A stretch of DNA of 53,597 bases from CAZMZW01 sp964571135 (GCA_964571135.1 CAZMZW010000011.1:1-53597); one strand, 5' to 3'; positions 9,461-18,596 are shown, numbered from the stretch's first letter. Translations and numbers: made by a program. The notes: generated by a model from the letters alone, not told the origin.

Positions 9461-10774
9461 ATGACTATAAACCCATTGCCTATTGATAGTCCTTTTCGGA
9501 AATTTTATGTTGAAAGTTATGCGATTGACATGGATGACTACATCATCCTTGACTATTATTTTGAAACTGAAGAGAACCCTTATGAAGTGGCGGCACATCT
9601 ATGCCAGGAGCAGTCAACTGCCCAGTGGAAACGGGTAGGTATCGATGAGGATTTCCGCCAATCATTTGCCTCCAAGGTCGTTTCAGTAAAACAAAATACA
9701 AATACCGATTTGTTTATTGACGAGGAAAACCCCGGCGAAGAAGAAAAAACCAAAAAAGGCTGGTGGGTAAAAATTGCCTATCCACACCACAATTTTGGTG
9801 CACGCATACCTAACCTCATTACCGCTTTTTGTGGTGAGGGAACATTTCATTCTTTCGGGATGAAAACGATTAAATTGATGGATGTTCATTTTCCAGATTC
9901 TTTTCTGGTTCAATTTAAAGGTCCCCGTTTTGGAATAAAAGGTTTCCGCGATTTGTTGGGTGTCTACAACCGGCCGCTTACTTTGGGAGTCATCAAACCC
10001 AATATTGGGTTACCTTCAGAGCCGTTTGCTGAATTGGGTTATAAAGCCTGGCTTGGAGGTTTAGATATCGCAAAAGACGACGAACTCCTGTGCGATACCC
10101 CCGTAAACCCAACAGAAAAGCGCATGATTTTATTGGGTGCATATCGTAAACAAGTCGAAAGAGAAACCGGTAAAAAGAAAATTTACCTGGCCAATATCAC
10201 AGATGAAGTTGATCGAATGGAAGAGCTCTACGAATTTGCCATCCGAAGTCACACCAATGCAGTAATGATCAATGGTATGACGACCGGGCTAAGCATTGTT
10301 CGTATATTGGGAAAAAAAGGTCAACTGCCTCTGGTTTCACATTTTGATTTTATCGCCCCCTTCACGCAGAAACGCACCTTTGGTGTACACCTGAAAGTTA
10401 TTTCCAAGCTTCAACGCCTTGCTGGTTATGATGCTCAAATCTTCCAAGGGTTAGGCGATCGAATGCATACCTCTGTGATGGACGTCTTACTCTCATTCCA
10501 AGCTTGCATTGAACCCATGGGGCACCTGCGCCCTTCGCTGCCTGTTCCTGGGGGGAGTCAATGGGCGGGTTCACTTCCATCACTTTATGATTTATTTAAA
10601 AGTATCGATTTTGGCATTGTCCCGGGACGGGCAGTTTTTTCCCACCCGATGGGTCCTAGTGCTGGGGCAACTGCACTGTTGCAAGGTTGGGAAGCATTTG
10701 AAAAGGGAGTTTCCTTCGATGAATATGCCCTGACTCATGAGGAATTACGCCTGGCTATTCTGATGAATCATTAG
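9461..10774 (+). CDS. Form IV RuBisCO-like protein
   Basis: A 437-residue RuBisCO large-subunit homologue. The carbamylated-lysine motif is kept as LDIAKDDE (K205, D207, E208), and the lysine corresponding to K175 is K179 in GVIKPNIGL. Other catalytic positions differ: the second lysine of KPK is N181, HRAMHA has become HFDFIAPF, loop 6 GKLEGE is missing, and SGG/GGG phosphate loops read PGGSQW and VPGRAVF. These changes exclude CO2-fixing RuBisCO and place it among form IV proteins. Characterised relatives include enolases of methionine salvage and decarboxylase/transcarboxylase-type enzymes of apionate-type sugar acid degradation. With a sugar importer, dehydrogenases and an RpiB-type isomerase nearby, a role in branched or acidic sugar breakdown is more likely than methionine salvage, but that is inference. 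Confidence 0.9.
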   Translation: MTINPLPIDSPFRKFYVESYAIDMDDYIILDYYFETEENPYEVAAHLCQEQSTAQWKRVGIDEDFRQSFASKVVSVKQNTNTDLFIDEENPGEEEKTKKGWWVKIAYPHHNFGARIPNLITAFCGEGTFHSFGMKTIKLMDVHFPDSFLVQFKGPRFGIKGFRDLLGVYNRPLTLGVIKPNIGLPSEPFAELGYKAWLGGLDIAKDDELLCDTPVNPTEKRMILLGAYRKQVERETGKKKIYLANITDEVDRMEELYEFAIRSHTNAVMINGMTTGLSIVRILGKKGQLPLVSHFDFIAPFTQKRTFGVHLKVISKLQRLAGYDAQIFQGLGDRMHTSVMDVLLSFQACIEPMGHLRPSLPVPGGSQWAGSLPSLYDLFKSIDFGIVPGRAVFSHPMGPSAGATALLQGWEAFEKGVSFDEYALTHEELRLAILMNH

Positions 10775-10907
10775 CCGGAATTTAATTGTGCCAGAAAGGC
10801 CTCAGTCATTGACATCAAACAAGGGGTGGACGAAAGTGGGGGTGGAACGTCAAATCCAAGCGGAAGAAGGCTTGGTGAATGAATGAACTTCTGAATAGCT
10901 TATTTTT

Positions 10908-11852
10908 TTAAGTTGCCTTCAAATAAACGGGGGTTTCTCTTTTTCGCCCTTTATTATTCACCAAATAGGCTCCTAAAATAATGAATATTCCGCCGAAAAT
11001 TAATTGCCAGGTAACCGCTTCGCCAAAAATAAAATGTGCCAAAATAATGTTAACTACTGGAACAACAAAAAAGTAAACCCCCGAGGTGGAAACGGGAAGC
11101 CTGGATAATCCCCAGTTAAAAAAGGTTTGTGCAAAAGCTGTCGAGAATACAGCTAAAAAAATGATGGGTCCCCATGCCACTTGTGCAAATGAAAAATTTC
11201 TTCCTGATTCAAGTACAGCGAGGGGTAAGAGCCCCAGCATTCCAATAGATATTTGATAGACCAATACTGTAAATGGTTTATATTCATTGAGCAGTTTTTT
11301 ACCAAACATTACACCGAGAGCACCACTGAGAGCATTAAGTAGTATTAAAAAATCACCGAATAAATGGTTAGGCAGAAAAGCGGAGCCTGGATTATATAAA
11401 ATTATCAATACGCCGCTGAAAGATATAAGTAGTGCCATCCATTGTAGTATTGAAAAACGTTCCCGGTAAATCAAAACAGCAAGGAGTACCAGAAAAATGG
11501 GTCTTGTATTTACAATCAAAGCTGTATCATTGGCGGTTGTAAATTGCAGTCCAAAATACTGAAGACTAAAATATAAGGTCGTTTGGAATAAGCCATGCGC
11601 AATTAAATAACCCATATGCTCTTTGCGAATCGGTTGTACTCCATGAGTCAGCATAAGCACAGGCCAGGTAATGATACAGGCAATTAGAAACCTTAGAAAC
11701 GCTGTGGTAAAAGGGCCAACCCCTTGAAGAGCTAGTTTTGCACCAACATAGGCTGAGCCGCTCAGCATTGCGAAACTTAACATACTGAGATGTGCAGCCC
11801 ATTTTCCTTTTGTAGAATGAATGGGGATTTTTTGTCGAATTGACAAAATCAT
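10908..11852 (-). CDS. EamA/DMT-family transporter
   Basis: A 314-residue membrane protein with ten predicted helices in two EamA repeats. The first repeat begins near LSGSAYVGAKLALQGVGPF and the second near FGDFLILLNALSGALGVMFGK. DMT permeases export metabolites or amino acids; the substrate is unknown. The start overlaps the stop of the isomerase gene by 4 bases (ATGA), so it is coupled to that gene and may export an intermediate of the same pathway. Confidence 0.88.
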   Translation of the reverse strand: MILSIRQKIPIHSTKGKWAAHLSMLSFAMLSGSAYVGAKLALQGVGPFTTAFLRFLIACIITWPVLMLTHGVQPIRKEHMGYLIAHGLFQTTLYFSLQYFGLQFTTANDTALIVNTRPIFLVLLAVLIYRERFSILQWMALLISFSGVLIILYNPGSAFLPNHLFGDFLILLNALSGALGVMFGKKLLNEYKPFTVLVYQISIGMLGLLPLAVLESGRNFSFAQVAWGPIIFLAVFSTAFAQTFFNWGLSRLPVSTSGVYFFVVPVVNIILAHFIFGEAVTWQLIFGGIFIILGAYLVNNKGRKRETPVYLKAT

Positions 11853-12310
11853 TTACGATTTTCGTCCATACCCTTAATCATATTCACTTTCGGTAAGGAG
11901 CGCCCACCCTCGAATTCACTCTTTAACCAGATATCAATCATCATTTTTGCTGCGCTCAAGCCAATCACCTGACTGCCTAAAGTTGCGATCTGGGCATCAT
12001 TGCTCGCTCTGGCACGCTCAGCTGTGTATGGGTCATGAATACATACTGCCCGGACACCTGACACCTTATTGGCCACGATTGCCATTCCGGCTCCAGTTCC
12101 ACATATCAGGATACCTCGACTAAAATGACCATCACGGACCGTCTCAGCAACCTTGATGGCAATTTCCGGATATAGCACTGGTTCATCTGAATTCACTCCC
12201 AAATCCATCACCTCAAACCCCTTTTCGCGAATATAATCTCGCAGATTGTCTTTCATTCTCCAGCCATTTTGATCTGCTCCCATCACAATTGGCATTTTCT
12301 TATCAGACAT
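11849..12310 (-). CDS. RpiB/LacA/LacB-family sugar-phosphate isomerase
   Basis: A 153-residue member with the family core ILICGTGAGMAIVANK near residues 70-85, including the catalytic Cys, and GGRSLPKV near the C-terminus. Two histidines typical of ribose-5-phosphate isomerase B are absent: the N-terminal DH reads DQ (GADQNGW) and the RQHND segment reads RASND. This argues for a different substrate, for example a tetrose or branched-sugar phosphate as in erythrose/erythrulose-phosphate isomerases of the same fold. First gene of a two-gene unit with the EamA transporter. A ribosome binding site (AGGAGG) precedes the ATG closely. Confidence 0.88.
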   Translation of the reverse strand: MSDKKMPIVMGADQNGWRMKDNLRDYIREKGFEVMDLGVNSDEPVLYPEIAIKVAETVRDGHFSRGILICGTGAGMAIVANKVSGVRAVCIHDPYTAERARASNDAQIATLGSQVIGLSAAKMMIDIWLKSEFEGGRSLPKVNMIKGMDENRK

Positions 12311-12381
12311 TTTACCTCCTGAAAAAAAGACTTAGACTATTTGTCTTTCGGGACGAAAAAATATATTCTATTCGAATATTC

Positions 12382-12393
12382 TGTCAATTGACA
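12382..12393. promoter_or_regulatory. 12-bp perfect palindrome shared with dehydrogenase promoter
   Basis: TGTCAATTGACA lies 72 bases upstream of the isomerase start and matches the inverted repeat at 6615-6629. A second dyad, ATATTC/GAATAT around five bases, lies beside it at 12363-12379. Both are candidate operator half-site sets for a regulator encoded elsewhere. Confidence 0.45.
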
Positions 12394-12572
12394 ATTAATT
12401 TTCCAGACCATGTTTGCTTATTTGATATTAATATTGGAAGTAAAGGAGAGTCTTAGTTAATTCTCTCAAATCTGTTATCTTAAATTCCAATAAGCCTTTC
12501 AAGGTATAAATTCAACTCTCATGCGCATCAATAGAAATTTGACACTGCAAAATAGGTGATTTTTTCACATTT

Positions 12573-12902
12573 CTATTTAAATTGTTCTTTAAAAACCTTC
12601 CACGCTGGGATAAAATCATAAGTTGCATAGAATTCTGTGCAGAATGCTCCCCAGGCAGCTCTTTCTATTGCCAGGTTCACGTCACGCAATCTTGTTGCCG
12701 GTACTTTCAAAGTAACCACCTGGCCTATACCCATCATCACATACCATGAAGCCACCTCGATACCTTCTGGGGGAAAATTTTTCCAAAACTCTGTTTTCTT
12801 TAATTTTTCAGCAATTTCGTTGAGGTTCATAGTTTGGTGATGTTTTAGAAATATGGTTAACAAAACAGCGTTTTCATCAAGTTCTATCGGTTTAATTTCC
12901 AT
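12573..12902 (-). CDS. Conserved hypothetical protein of 109 residues
   Basis: A small soluble protein with no recognised catalytic motif. It alternates predicted helix and strand, and its second half (VVTLKVPATRLRDVNLAIERAAWGAFCTEFY) looks like a conserved core, reminiscent of ferredoxin-like small domains. I do not recognise the family. It lies upstream of the isomerase on the same strand with a 262-base gap that contains the candidate operators, so it is probably a separate unit. The ATG at 12902 has only a weak GAGTGAAAG ribosome binding site. Confidence 0.65.
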   Translation of the reverse strand: MEIKPIELDENAVLLTIFLKHHQTMNLNEIAEKLKKTEFWKNFPPEGIEVASWYVMMGIGQVVTLKVPATRLRDVNLAIERAAWGAFCTEFYATYDFIPAWKVFKEQFK

Positions 12903-13402
12903 TCTTTCACTCCAATCATAAATTTAATAAATAAGACGATCAAAAGATTTTCTTCCGCTGAAGAATACCACAAAAAGTTTATGAAACGCTCTTTCAGAAC
13001 AATTCCAAACCCTAATAAAGACCAGATTTTTTCATCCCTATAAAAGTAAGCCGGAATTGGAAGTTGAAATGATAAGACAAAACAATATCATTTCGCCATT
13101 GATATCACAGGAAGGGAAATGGATACGATAGAGTGATATTGAGATGGTGAAGATTTTATATGTGCAGATGATTTCTGCCGGCTAAAAGTCGCTTATGATG
13201 TGTCCCAGAACCAAACGGAGGATCATCAAACCTCCAGATAAATGTTGTCCGATTTCCGCAAACCAAAGGCAAGGCAATATTTTTACTCCCCAGGGCTGAG
13301 GGTAGTATCAATAGGTTTAGGGATGCAAACCTTCTTTTCATATTATCCTCTGTCATTGAAATAATCAAGGAAATTGCTGTACACTTAATCTTAAGGTTTA
13401 TA
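12903..13402. other. Gene-free stretch of about 500 bases
   Basis: No convincing reading frame on either strand. The only structure I see is a small hairpin around 13216-13234 with arms GGAGG and CCTCC. The region separates a minus-strand gene from the plus-strand dodecin gene, so it presumably holds the promoters of both. Confidence 0.5.
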
Positions 13403-13415
13403 AAGGAGATATGAA

Positions 13416-13622
13416 ATGAGTGTTGCTAAAGTTACTGAAATAAAGGTGTCCTCCCCCAAGAGTTTTGATGATGCCATCCGCGAAGGAATTACACGCGCCA
13501 ATAAAACCCTCAAGAATGTCAAATCCGCCTGGATCAAGGATTATGAGGTAGAAGTGGATGATAAAGGAAATATCTCGGCATACCGCGTTTTGATGCGCGT
13601 GACCTTTATCCTGACAGAATAA
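13416..13622 (+). CDS. Dodecin family protein
   Basis: A 68-residue protein matching the dodecin fold: VAKVTEIKVSSPKSFDDAI, then a helix, then WIKDYEVEVDDKGNISAYRVLMRVTF. Dodecins assemble into hollow dodecamers that store or buffer flavins (and CoA in some bacteria) in the cytoplasm. The Trp before the second strand is the usual flavin-stacking residue. An AAGGAG ribosome binding site lies 7 bases before the ATG. It stands alone between divergent or convergent neighbours. Confidence 0.93.
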   Translation: MSVAKVTEIKVSSPKSFDDAIREGITRANKTLKNVKSAWIKDYEVEVDDKGNISAYRVLMRVTFILTE

Positions 13623-13788
13623 TACTGCCAGGGCAATAAATCCAGAGCGACAATTGCTTTTTTATTAGCTCTAATTCCTAAGTAAGAAAAGAATTAGGGT
13701 TAGATTTAAATTTCCTTTGTGGATATTACCTTAGGTTGTAAAAATCCATCCCATGACCATCTGCCTCTTATCTACGGACAATAATTCA

Positions 13789-15741
13789 CTAAATCTCTCT
13801 CTTTATTTCACCAGAGATCGAGGCGTCGCCTCCCTGCCGATTGAACTGGGTGTGATATAAGTTTTCATAGATCCCCTTCAATTTCAATAATTCAGAATGG
13901 GTACCGCGTTCAACGATCTGGCCGCGGTTGATCACCAGGATCTGATCAGCCGCCAGGATGGTACTCAAGCGATGAGCAATGACAATGTTCGTCCGGCCAG
14001 CCATCACCCGTTTGAGAGCCTCCTGGATCAGCACTTCGGATTCACTATCCAAATTGCTTGTAGCTTCGTCCAGCACCAGAATGCGGGGGTCCTTAAGGAT
14101 GACGCGCGCAAGCGCAATGCGCTGTTTTTCACCACCGCTCAAACGGTAACCACGTTCACCCACAATGGTGTCGTAACCATCGGAAAGTCCCATAATAAAT
14201 TCATGAATATTAGCTGCTTTAGCCGCCTGCTCCAATTCCTGCTGAGTGGCATCCAGGTGGGCATACAACAGATTGGTTCGGATAGTATCATGAAATAGAT
14301 ACGCTTCCTGGGTGACCATGCCTATCTGGGCGCTGAGCGATTCTAGGGTGACATCCCGCAAATCATGCCCATCAATCAGGATCCGCCCCTGGCTTGGATC
14401 GTACAAGCGCGGGATCAGGTAAGTCATGGTGGTCTTACCAGCTCCGCTGGGTCCCACCAATGCGGTCAGTTTTCCCGGCTCAGCAACGAAGTTGATATCC
14501 TCCAGGGCGGTTACCCTGGCCTGGTTGCGGTCTAATTTTTCTTCTTCCGTCTCCACATTTTGGATCCCGGACAGCACACCCACGACGTCGCTCACCTGCC
14601 CATAACGGCGCACATCACTGAGCAGATCCTCGTCGCCATCTTCATAATTGAACCAGACATGTTCAAAAGATAATTTACCGCTTATTTTGTTTAATTTAAT
14701 AGCATTGGGCTTTTCCTCAATGTCCAACGGCAGATCAATGACCTCAAAGACCCGCTCAAAACTGACAACCGAAGTACTGAACTCCACTGGTGCATTCGCG
14801 AGACCTTGCAGCGAACCATACAGCATCCCGAGATACGATCCAAAAGCCACAATGGTACCCACCGTGAATGTACCCAGGATCACCAGGTAACCACCAAATC
14901 CATACACCAAAGCAGTACCAACAGCGCTGAGCAGGCCTATGATGACAAAGAAAAAGGAGCCGAAGACAGCCCGGCGAATACCCAGGTCCCTCACTTTGGC
15001 AGCGCGGTCATCAAATCGCGAAATCTCGGTCTCCTGCCTGCCAAACAATTTAACCAACAACGCTCCACCGATATTCAGGGTTTCGTTCATCATGGCGTTC
15101 ATCTGAGCATTGGCCTGCATTTGATCACGGGCAACCGTGCGCAAACGCTCACCAAGTACACGGGCGGCGATCAGAAACAAAGGCAGGATGATAATGCTGA
15201 TCAGGGTCAAGCGCCATTCCATCCCGATCATCACAACCAACACAGCAACTGCCTGGACAATATTGGTAATGATGCTCACAATGGTATTACTAATCGCATT
15301 TTGCGCCCCGATAACATCGTTATTCAGCCGGCTCATCATTTCGCCCAGCTTGGTATGGGTAAAGAACCGCAGGGACATTCGCTGTAGTTTAGTAAAGAGA
15401 GCCACCCGTAAATCGTAAATCACTCCCTCGCCCACGGTAGTATTTAATCGACGCTGCAGGACATTAATTGCTCCCGTTATTGCGGGAATGAATAGAAGGG
15501 CAACAGCCAGGAAAATCAACCGCTGAATATCTTTTGCCGGTATTGTTCGGTCAATGAGATCCCGCACCACGAGGGGGGTTAAAAGTGCCAAGCCGGAAGT
15601 AGCCAGGATCAAAACCAGCATCCCCGCGATCTGCCAGGAATAGGGTTTGGAATATTTCAGTACCCGTTTCAGCAAATCCCAGGTGACTTTGGGTTTCTCA
15701 TCAGTTGAAGTTAAATAACTGCGCCAGCCGCTGCCATGCAT
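13789..15741 (-). CDS. ABC exporter (fused membrane and ATPase domains, MsbA-like)
   Basis: A 650-residue half-transporter. Residues about 35-340 form a six-helix exporter domain, followed by an ATPase domain with Walker A GPSGAGKTT, signature LSGGEKQR and Walker B ILVLDEATS, ending in an H-loop IVIAHRLST. Such proteins export lipids, peptides or drugs as dimers. Unusually, about 40 mostly acidic residues are inserted between the A-loop strand (FNYEDG) and the strand leading into Walker A (EDINFVAEPG), spanning DEDLLSDVRR to EEEKLDRNQ. That insertion is absent from typical MsbA/BmrA relatives. The gene stands alone, so no substrate can be inferred. Confidence 0.92.
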   Translation of the reverse strand: MHGSGWRSYLTSTDEKPKVTWDLLKRVLKYSKPYSWQIAGMLVLILATSGLALLTPLVVRDLIDRTIPAKDIQRLIFLAVALLFIPAITGAINVLQRRLNTTVGEGVIYDLRVALFTKLQRMSLRFFTHTKLGEMMSRLNNDVIGAQNAISNTIVSIITNIVQAVAVLVVMIGMEWRLTLISIIILPLFLIAARVLGERLRTVARDQMQANAQMNAMMNETLNIGGALLVKLFGRQETEISRFDDRAAKVRDLGIRRAVFGSFFFVIIGLLSAVGTALVYGFGGYLVILGTFTVGTIVAFGSYLGMLYGSLQGLANAPVEFSTSVVSFERVFEVIDLPLDIEEKPNAIKLNKISGKLSFEHVWFNYEDGDEDLLSDVRRYGQVSDVVGVLSGIQNVETEEEKLDRNQARVTALEDINFVAEPGKLTALVGPSGAGKTTMTYLIPRLYDPSQGRILIDGHDLRDVTLESLSAQIGMVTQEAYLFHDTIRTNLLYAHLDATQQELEQAAKAANIHEFIMGLSDGYDTIVGERGYRLSGGEKQRIALARVILKDPRILVLDEATSNLDSESEVLIQEALKRVMAGRTNIVIAHRLSTILAADQILVINRGQIVERGTHSELLKLKGIYENLYHTQFNRQGGDASISGEIKREI

Positions 15742-15887
15742 AAATGAACCTCGATTCTAATAATTTAAAAGATTAATTGATTATAAGCGTCAAAAATAAA
15801 GAAAGGCTTACATGTAAAACTGCTCATTAAAACTTATTTTGTTAAATCCACAATTATGGTTTTTGCTTTCATCAATGTAAAAATATA

Positions 15888-15920
15888 AAGCCCTGGTTTG
15901 CACCAGGGCTTGAGTTAATA
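15888..15920 (-). terminator. Intrinsic terminator after the DUF368 gene
   Basis: A 10-bp stem (AAGCCCTGGT pairing with ACCAGGGCTT) closes a four-base loop, and on the minus strand it is followed by a T-rich tail. It lies 45 bases beyond the DUF368 stop. Confidence 0.7.
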
Positions 15921-15955
15921 ATTTATGCAATCAATCTTTTGTTGAAAGCTGTATC

Positions 15956-16861
15956 TTAAAAAAGCGATTCGTGAGGATACTTTTCATCCAGTTTGGAAAG
16001 TGCAAACGACCCGGCAGCGCCCGACACAAAGAGCAAGGCGCAAACGGCGATCGTTGACCATCCACTGACTCCGTGTGGAATGATCGCAGCTGTTGAACCC
16101 ACCACAATTCCGAGAATGAGATGATACATGAAAGGATAGGCTTTATTAAACAACCATGAAATCAGTTTGGCAAAGACCAAAATAACAATGACCACACCAA
16201 TAATGATGGGAATGATCACACCAAGATCAAGCTGCCGGATCCCACCGGCCATGGGTTGGTAAAGTCCTAAATAGATCAAGAAATTGGATGGGCTCATGCC
16301 TGGAACGACCAGTCCGAGTCCCATCAATAAACCACTCAACAACCATACCCAAATGTTCGGAGTCAGAGTGACATTTTGGATCGTTTCCATCCAAAACATA
16401 TAGTAAAAAGTCCCAACGGCCATCCCCAACAAGAGTAACCAATGCCAGGGTTTACGTCCTTCTTTACCGGAAGTCTTATAAAGGGATGGGAATGTCCCTG
16501 AAATAAAACCGATGAATAGCCATGTGAACTGGGCTGCAAAGTGTGAGAACGCATAGTCCACAACAGCAGAAAAACCGACTACACCAAGAACACCGCCAAT
16601 ACCGATTGGTAGAAAATAAATGACATTCTTGACAAATTTCACACGCAGATTTGCCAGGAAGCGCATCATCGGCTCGTAGATCCCAAATACTACCGCAAGC
16701 ACACCCCCTGAAAGACCCGGTACGATGGCGCCGATACCTACCAGGGCACCTTTTATAAGGCGGATAAGCCAATCAATAATTTGACTATTTGGCAGGGTAG
16801 ATTTTGTCGGTTCGAGGTTCTTATGAACCTGACCCGAAGATTCATTTGTTTTATTATTCAT
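15956..16861 (-). CDS. DUF368 membrane protein
   Basis: A 301-residue multi-pass protein. The DUF368 signature is seen in GALVGIGAIVPGLSGGVLAV near residues 38-57 and again in the related GLGLVVPGMSPSNFLI in the second half, marking an internal repeat. DUF368 proteins have been implicated in polyprenyl-phosphate translocation across the membrane during cell-wall building (PopT group). The N-terminal 30 residues are hydrophilic. The gene is transcribed alone and ends at an intrinsic terminator. Confidence 0.9.
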   Translation of the reverse strand: MNNKTNESSGQVHKNLEPTKSTLPNSQIIDWLIRLIKGALVGIGAIVPGLSGGVLAVVFGIYEPMMRFLANLRVKFVKNVIYFLPIGIGGVLGVVGFSAVVDYAFSHFAAQFTWLFIGFISGTFPSLYKTSGKEGRKPWHWLLLLGMAVGTFYYMFWMETIQNVTLTPNIWVWLLSGLLMGLGLVVPGMSPSNFLIYLGLYQPMAGGIRQLDLGVIIPIIIGVVIVILVFAKLISWLFNKAYPFMYHLILGIVVGSTAAIIPHGVSGWSTIAVCALLFVSGAAGSFALSKLDEKYPHESLF

Positions 16862-17189
16862 AAAAAATATTCTCCATATTTTTCAAGAAAATTCTGTACA
16901 ATTTAGGAATTAATCCATTATATTTCGAATATGCTTATTCTCAACCTATTCTGCCCAATTGAAGCGTGTCATTATACCAACCTTTATCTCCAATTGACAG
17001 GCAAGAATTTTCACCAATTTAGATAGATGAATTATGCCTTAGGCATCCCATAATTAATTCCTTCATCTTATAGCGGATATTCAACTCAAATTTCAGGATA
17101 AACTTCCTTACCTGTTTGAATTTTTTTTTAGATGACATATAATGATTAAACCTTTTTTTCGTCGATCTCAACTCCAGGAGGAGATGACC
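16862..17189. promoter_or_regulatory. Divergent promoter region for DUF368 and the nine-gene operon
   Basis: About 330 AT-rich bases separate the two divergent genes. I see no unambiguous -35/-10 pair or operator palindrome, only scattered A/T tracts. A strong ribosome binding site (AGGAGGAG, 17176-17183) ends the region just before the first operon gene. Confidence 0.4.
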
Positions 17190-18095
17190 ATGCCCAACAC
17201 CCACCCATCGCTGCCGCACTTTGAGTTGATCCAACCGGCCACGCTCAAGGAAGCCAGCCAGTTCCTTTCCCTGCATCCTGAAGATGCCCGCCCCTTTCTA
17301 GGCGGCACGGATATTTTTGTTCGTTTGCGGGACGGTCACCTCAAAATCAAGACGCTGGTCAATATCAAAAATATACCCGGCATAGATAAGCTGCTTTATG
17401 ATCCCAAGACCGGTTTAACCATCGGCAGTGCGATATCCATGAACCGCGTGATCGCCTTCCCGGAAGCCCAAACCCATTACCCATTACTAGTGGAAACAGC
17501 CCGTTCCGTGGCCAGCTACCAGCTGCGCAACCGCGCCACCATTGTGGGCAATATTTGCAATGCCTCCCCCGCCGGGGATACAAGCGGGGCTTCCCTCCTA
17601 TATAAGGGGGAACTGAATGTTTTTTCCACGAATGGTGAACGGCAGCTCCCGCTTGAAGATTTCTTTCTTGGTCCTGGCAAGACCCTGCTCAAACCCGGTG
17701 AGATCGTTACTTCCATTCATTTTCCACTTCCACCCCAGGGGCACCAGGGTAAGTATCTCAAATTGGGACGCAACGTGATCAGCGACCTTTCCATCGTGGG
17801 AGTTGCTGTACTTGGTTACGCAGACGACACAGCAAAATCCAAATTCCACTTCCGGATCGCCCTCGCATCCGTGGCACCTGTACCGCTGATCGCCCATGAT
17901 GCCGAGGAGATATTAGCCGGCCAACCACTTTCGGATGCGGTCATCACCAAAGCCAGCGAGGCAGCCATGAATGCCTGCCATCCAATCGATGATGTACGCT
18001 CCAGTGCGGCTTACCGCCAGGCGATGGTATTCCGCCTCACTTATCGAGCTGTCAATGATGTATGGCAGCGATTACAAAAGACAGCCAAATCCTAA
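17190..18095 (+). CDS. Molybdenum hydroxylase FAD-binding (medium) subunit
   Basis: A 301-residue CoxM/XdhB-type flavoprotein. FAD contacts are in the FLGGTDIFVRL segment and in RNRATIVGNICNASPAGDT, the family's pyrophosphate-binding region. It passes electrons from the iron-sulfur subunit to the acceptor. I chose the ATG at 17190, which is 7 bases after AGGAGG; an in-frame ATG at 17142 would place that ribosome binding site inside the gene. It is the first gene of a tightly packed operon running to 27138. Order FAD, FeS, Mo matches CO-dehydrogenase-like and nicotinate/purine hydroxylase clusters. Confidence 0.93.
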   Translation: MPNTHPSLPHFELIQPATLKEASQFLSLHPEDARPFLGGTDIFVRLRDGHLKIKTLVNIKNIPGIDKLLYDPKTGLTIGSAISMNRVIAFPEAQTHYPLLVETARSVASYQLRNRATIVGNICNASPAGDTSGASLLYKGELNVFSTNGERQLPLEDFFLGPGKTLLKPGEIVTSIHFPLPPQGHQGKYLKLGRNVISDLSIVGVAVLGYADDTAKSKFHFRIALASVAPVPLIAHDAEEILAGQPLSDAVITKASEAAMNACHPIDDVRSSAAYRQAMVFRLTYRAVNDVWQRLQKTAKS

Positions 18096-18110
18096 AGGGG
18101 TGAAACCATC

Positions 18111-18596
18111 ATGACAACAATTGAAATTACTTTAAAAGTTAACGGCCAGACCGAACAGGTCCATGTGCCAGCCAATATGACCCTCCTCACCATGCTGCGC
18201 GAGAAGCTGGCCCTCACCGGCACCAAGAACGGCTGCTCGGCTGGGGAATGCGGCGCATGTACCGTGCTATTAAATGGAGAACCAGTCAACAGCTGCATGG
18301 TACTGGCGGCTGAGTGCAATGGAGTAGAAATCATTACTGTGGAAGGATTGGCGCATGACCGCCAACTGGAAACTTTACAGCAAACGCTGATCGACCAGGG
18401 CGGAGTGCAGTGCGGTTTTTGTACCCCCGGTATGCTCATTTCCGCCCGCGCCCTGCTCAACCGTAATCCGCACCCAAGTGAAACCGAGATCCGCGAAGCG
18501 CTGGTGGGCAACCTGTGCCGCTGTACCGGCTATGTGCGCATCATTAATGCCGTAAAAGAAGCCGCGCAATCCTCCAAGGAGGCCAGCCATGCCTAA
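18111..18596 (+). CDS. Molybdenum hydroxylase [2Fe-2S] (small) subunit
   Basis: A 161-residue CoxS/XdhC-type protein. The plant-ferredoxin-like cluster is bound by NGCSAGECGACTVLLNG plus NSC, and the second cluster by QCGFCTPGM and LCRCTGY. All eight cysteines are present, so both clusters should form. The gene follows the FAD subunit by 15 bases and overlaps the large subunit by 8 bases, consistent with stoichiometric synthesis of the complex in the cytoplasm. Confidence 0.95.
   Translation: MTTIEITLKVNGQTEQVHVPANMTLLTMLREKLALTGTKNGCSAGECGACTVLLNGEPVNSCMVLAAECNGVEIITVEGLAHDRQLETLQQTLIDQGGVQCGFCTPGMLISARALLNRNPHPSETEIREALVGNLCRCTGYVRIINAVKEAAQSSKEASHA

Noticed and set aside
9461..10774. Carbon-fixing RuBisCO
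   Set aside because: Loop 6 lysine, the HRxxH motif and one of the two KPK lysines are missing.
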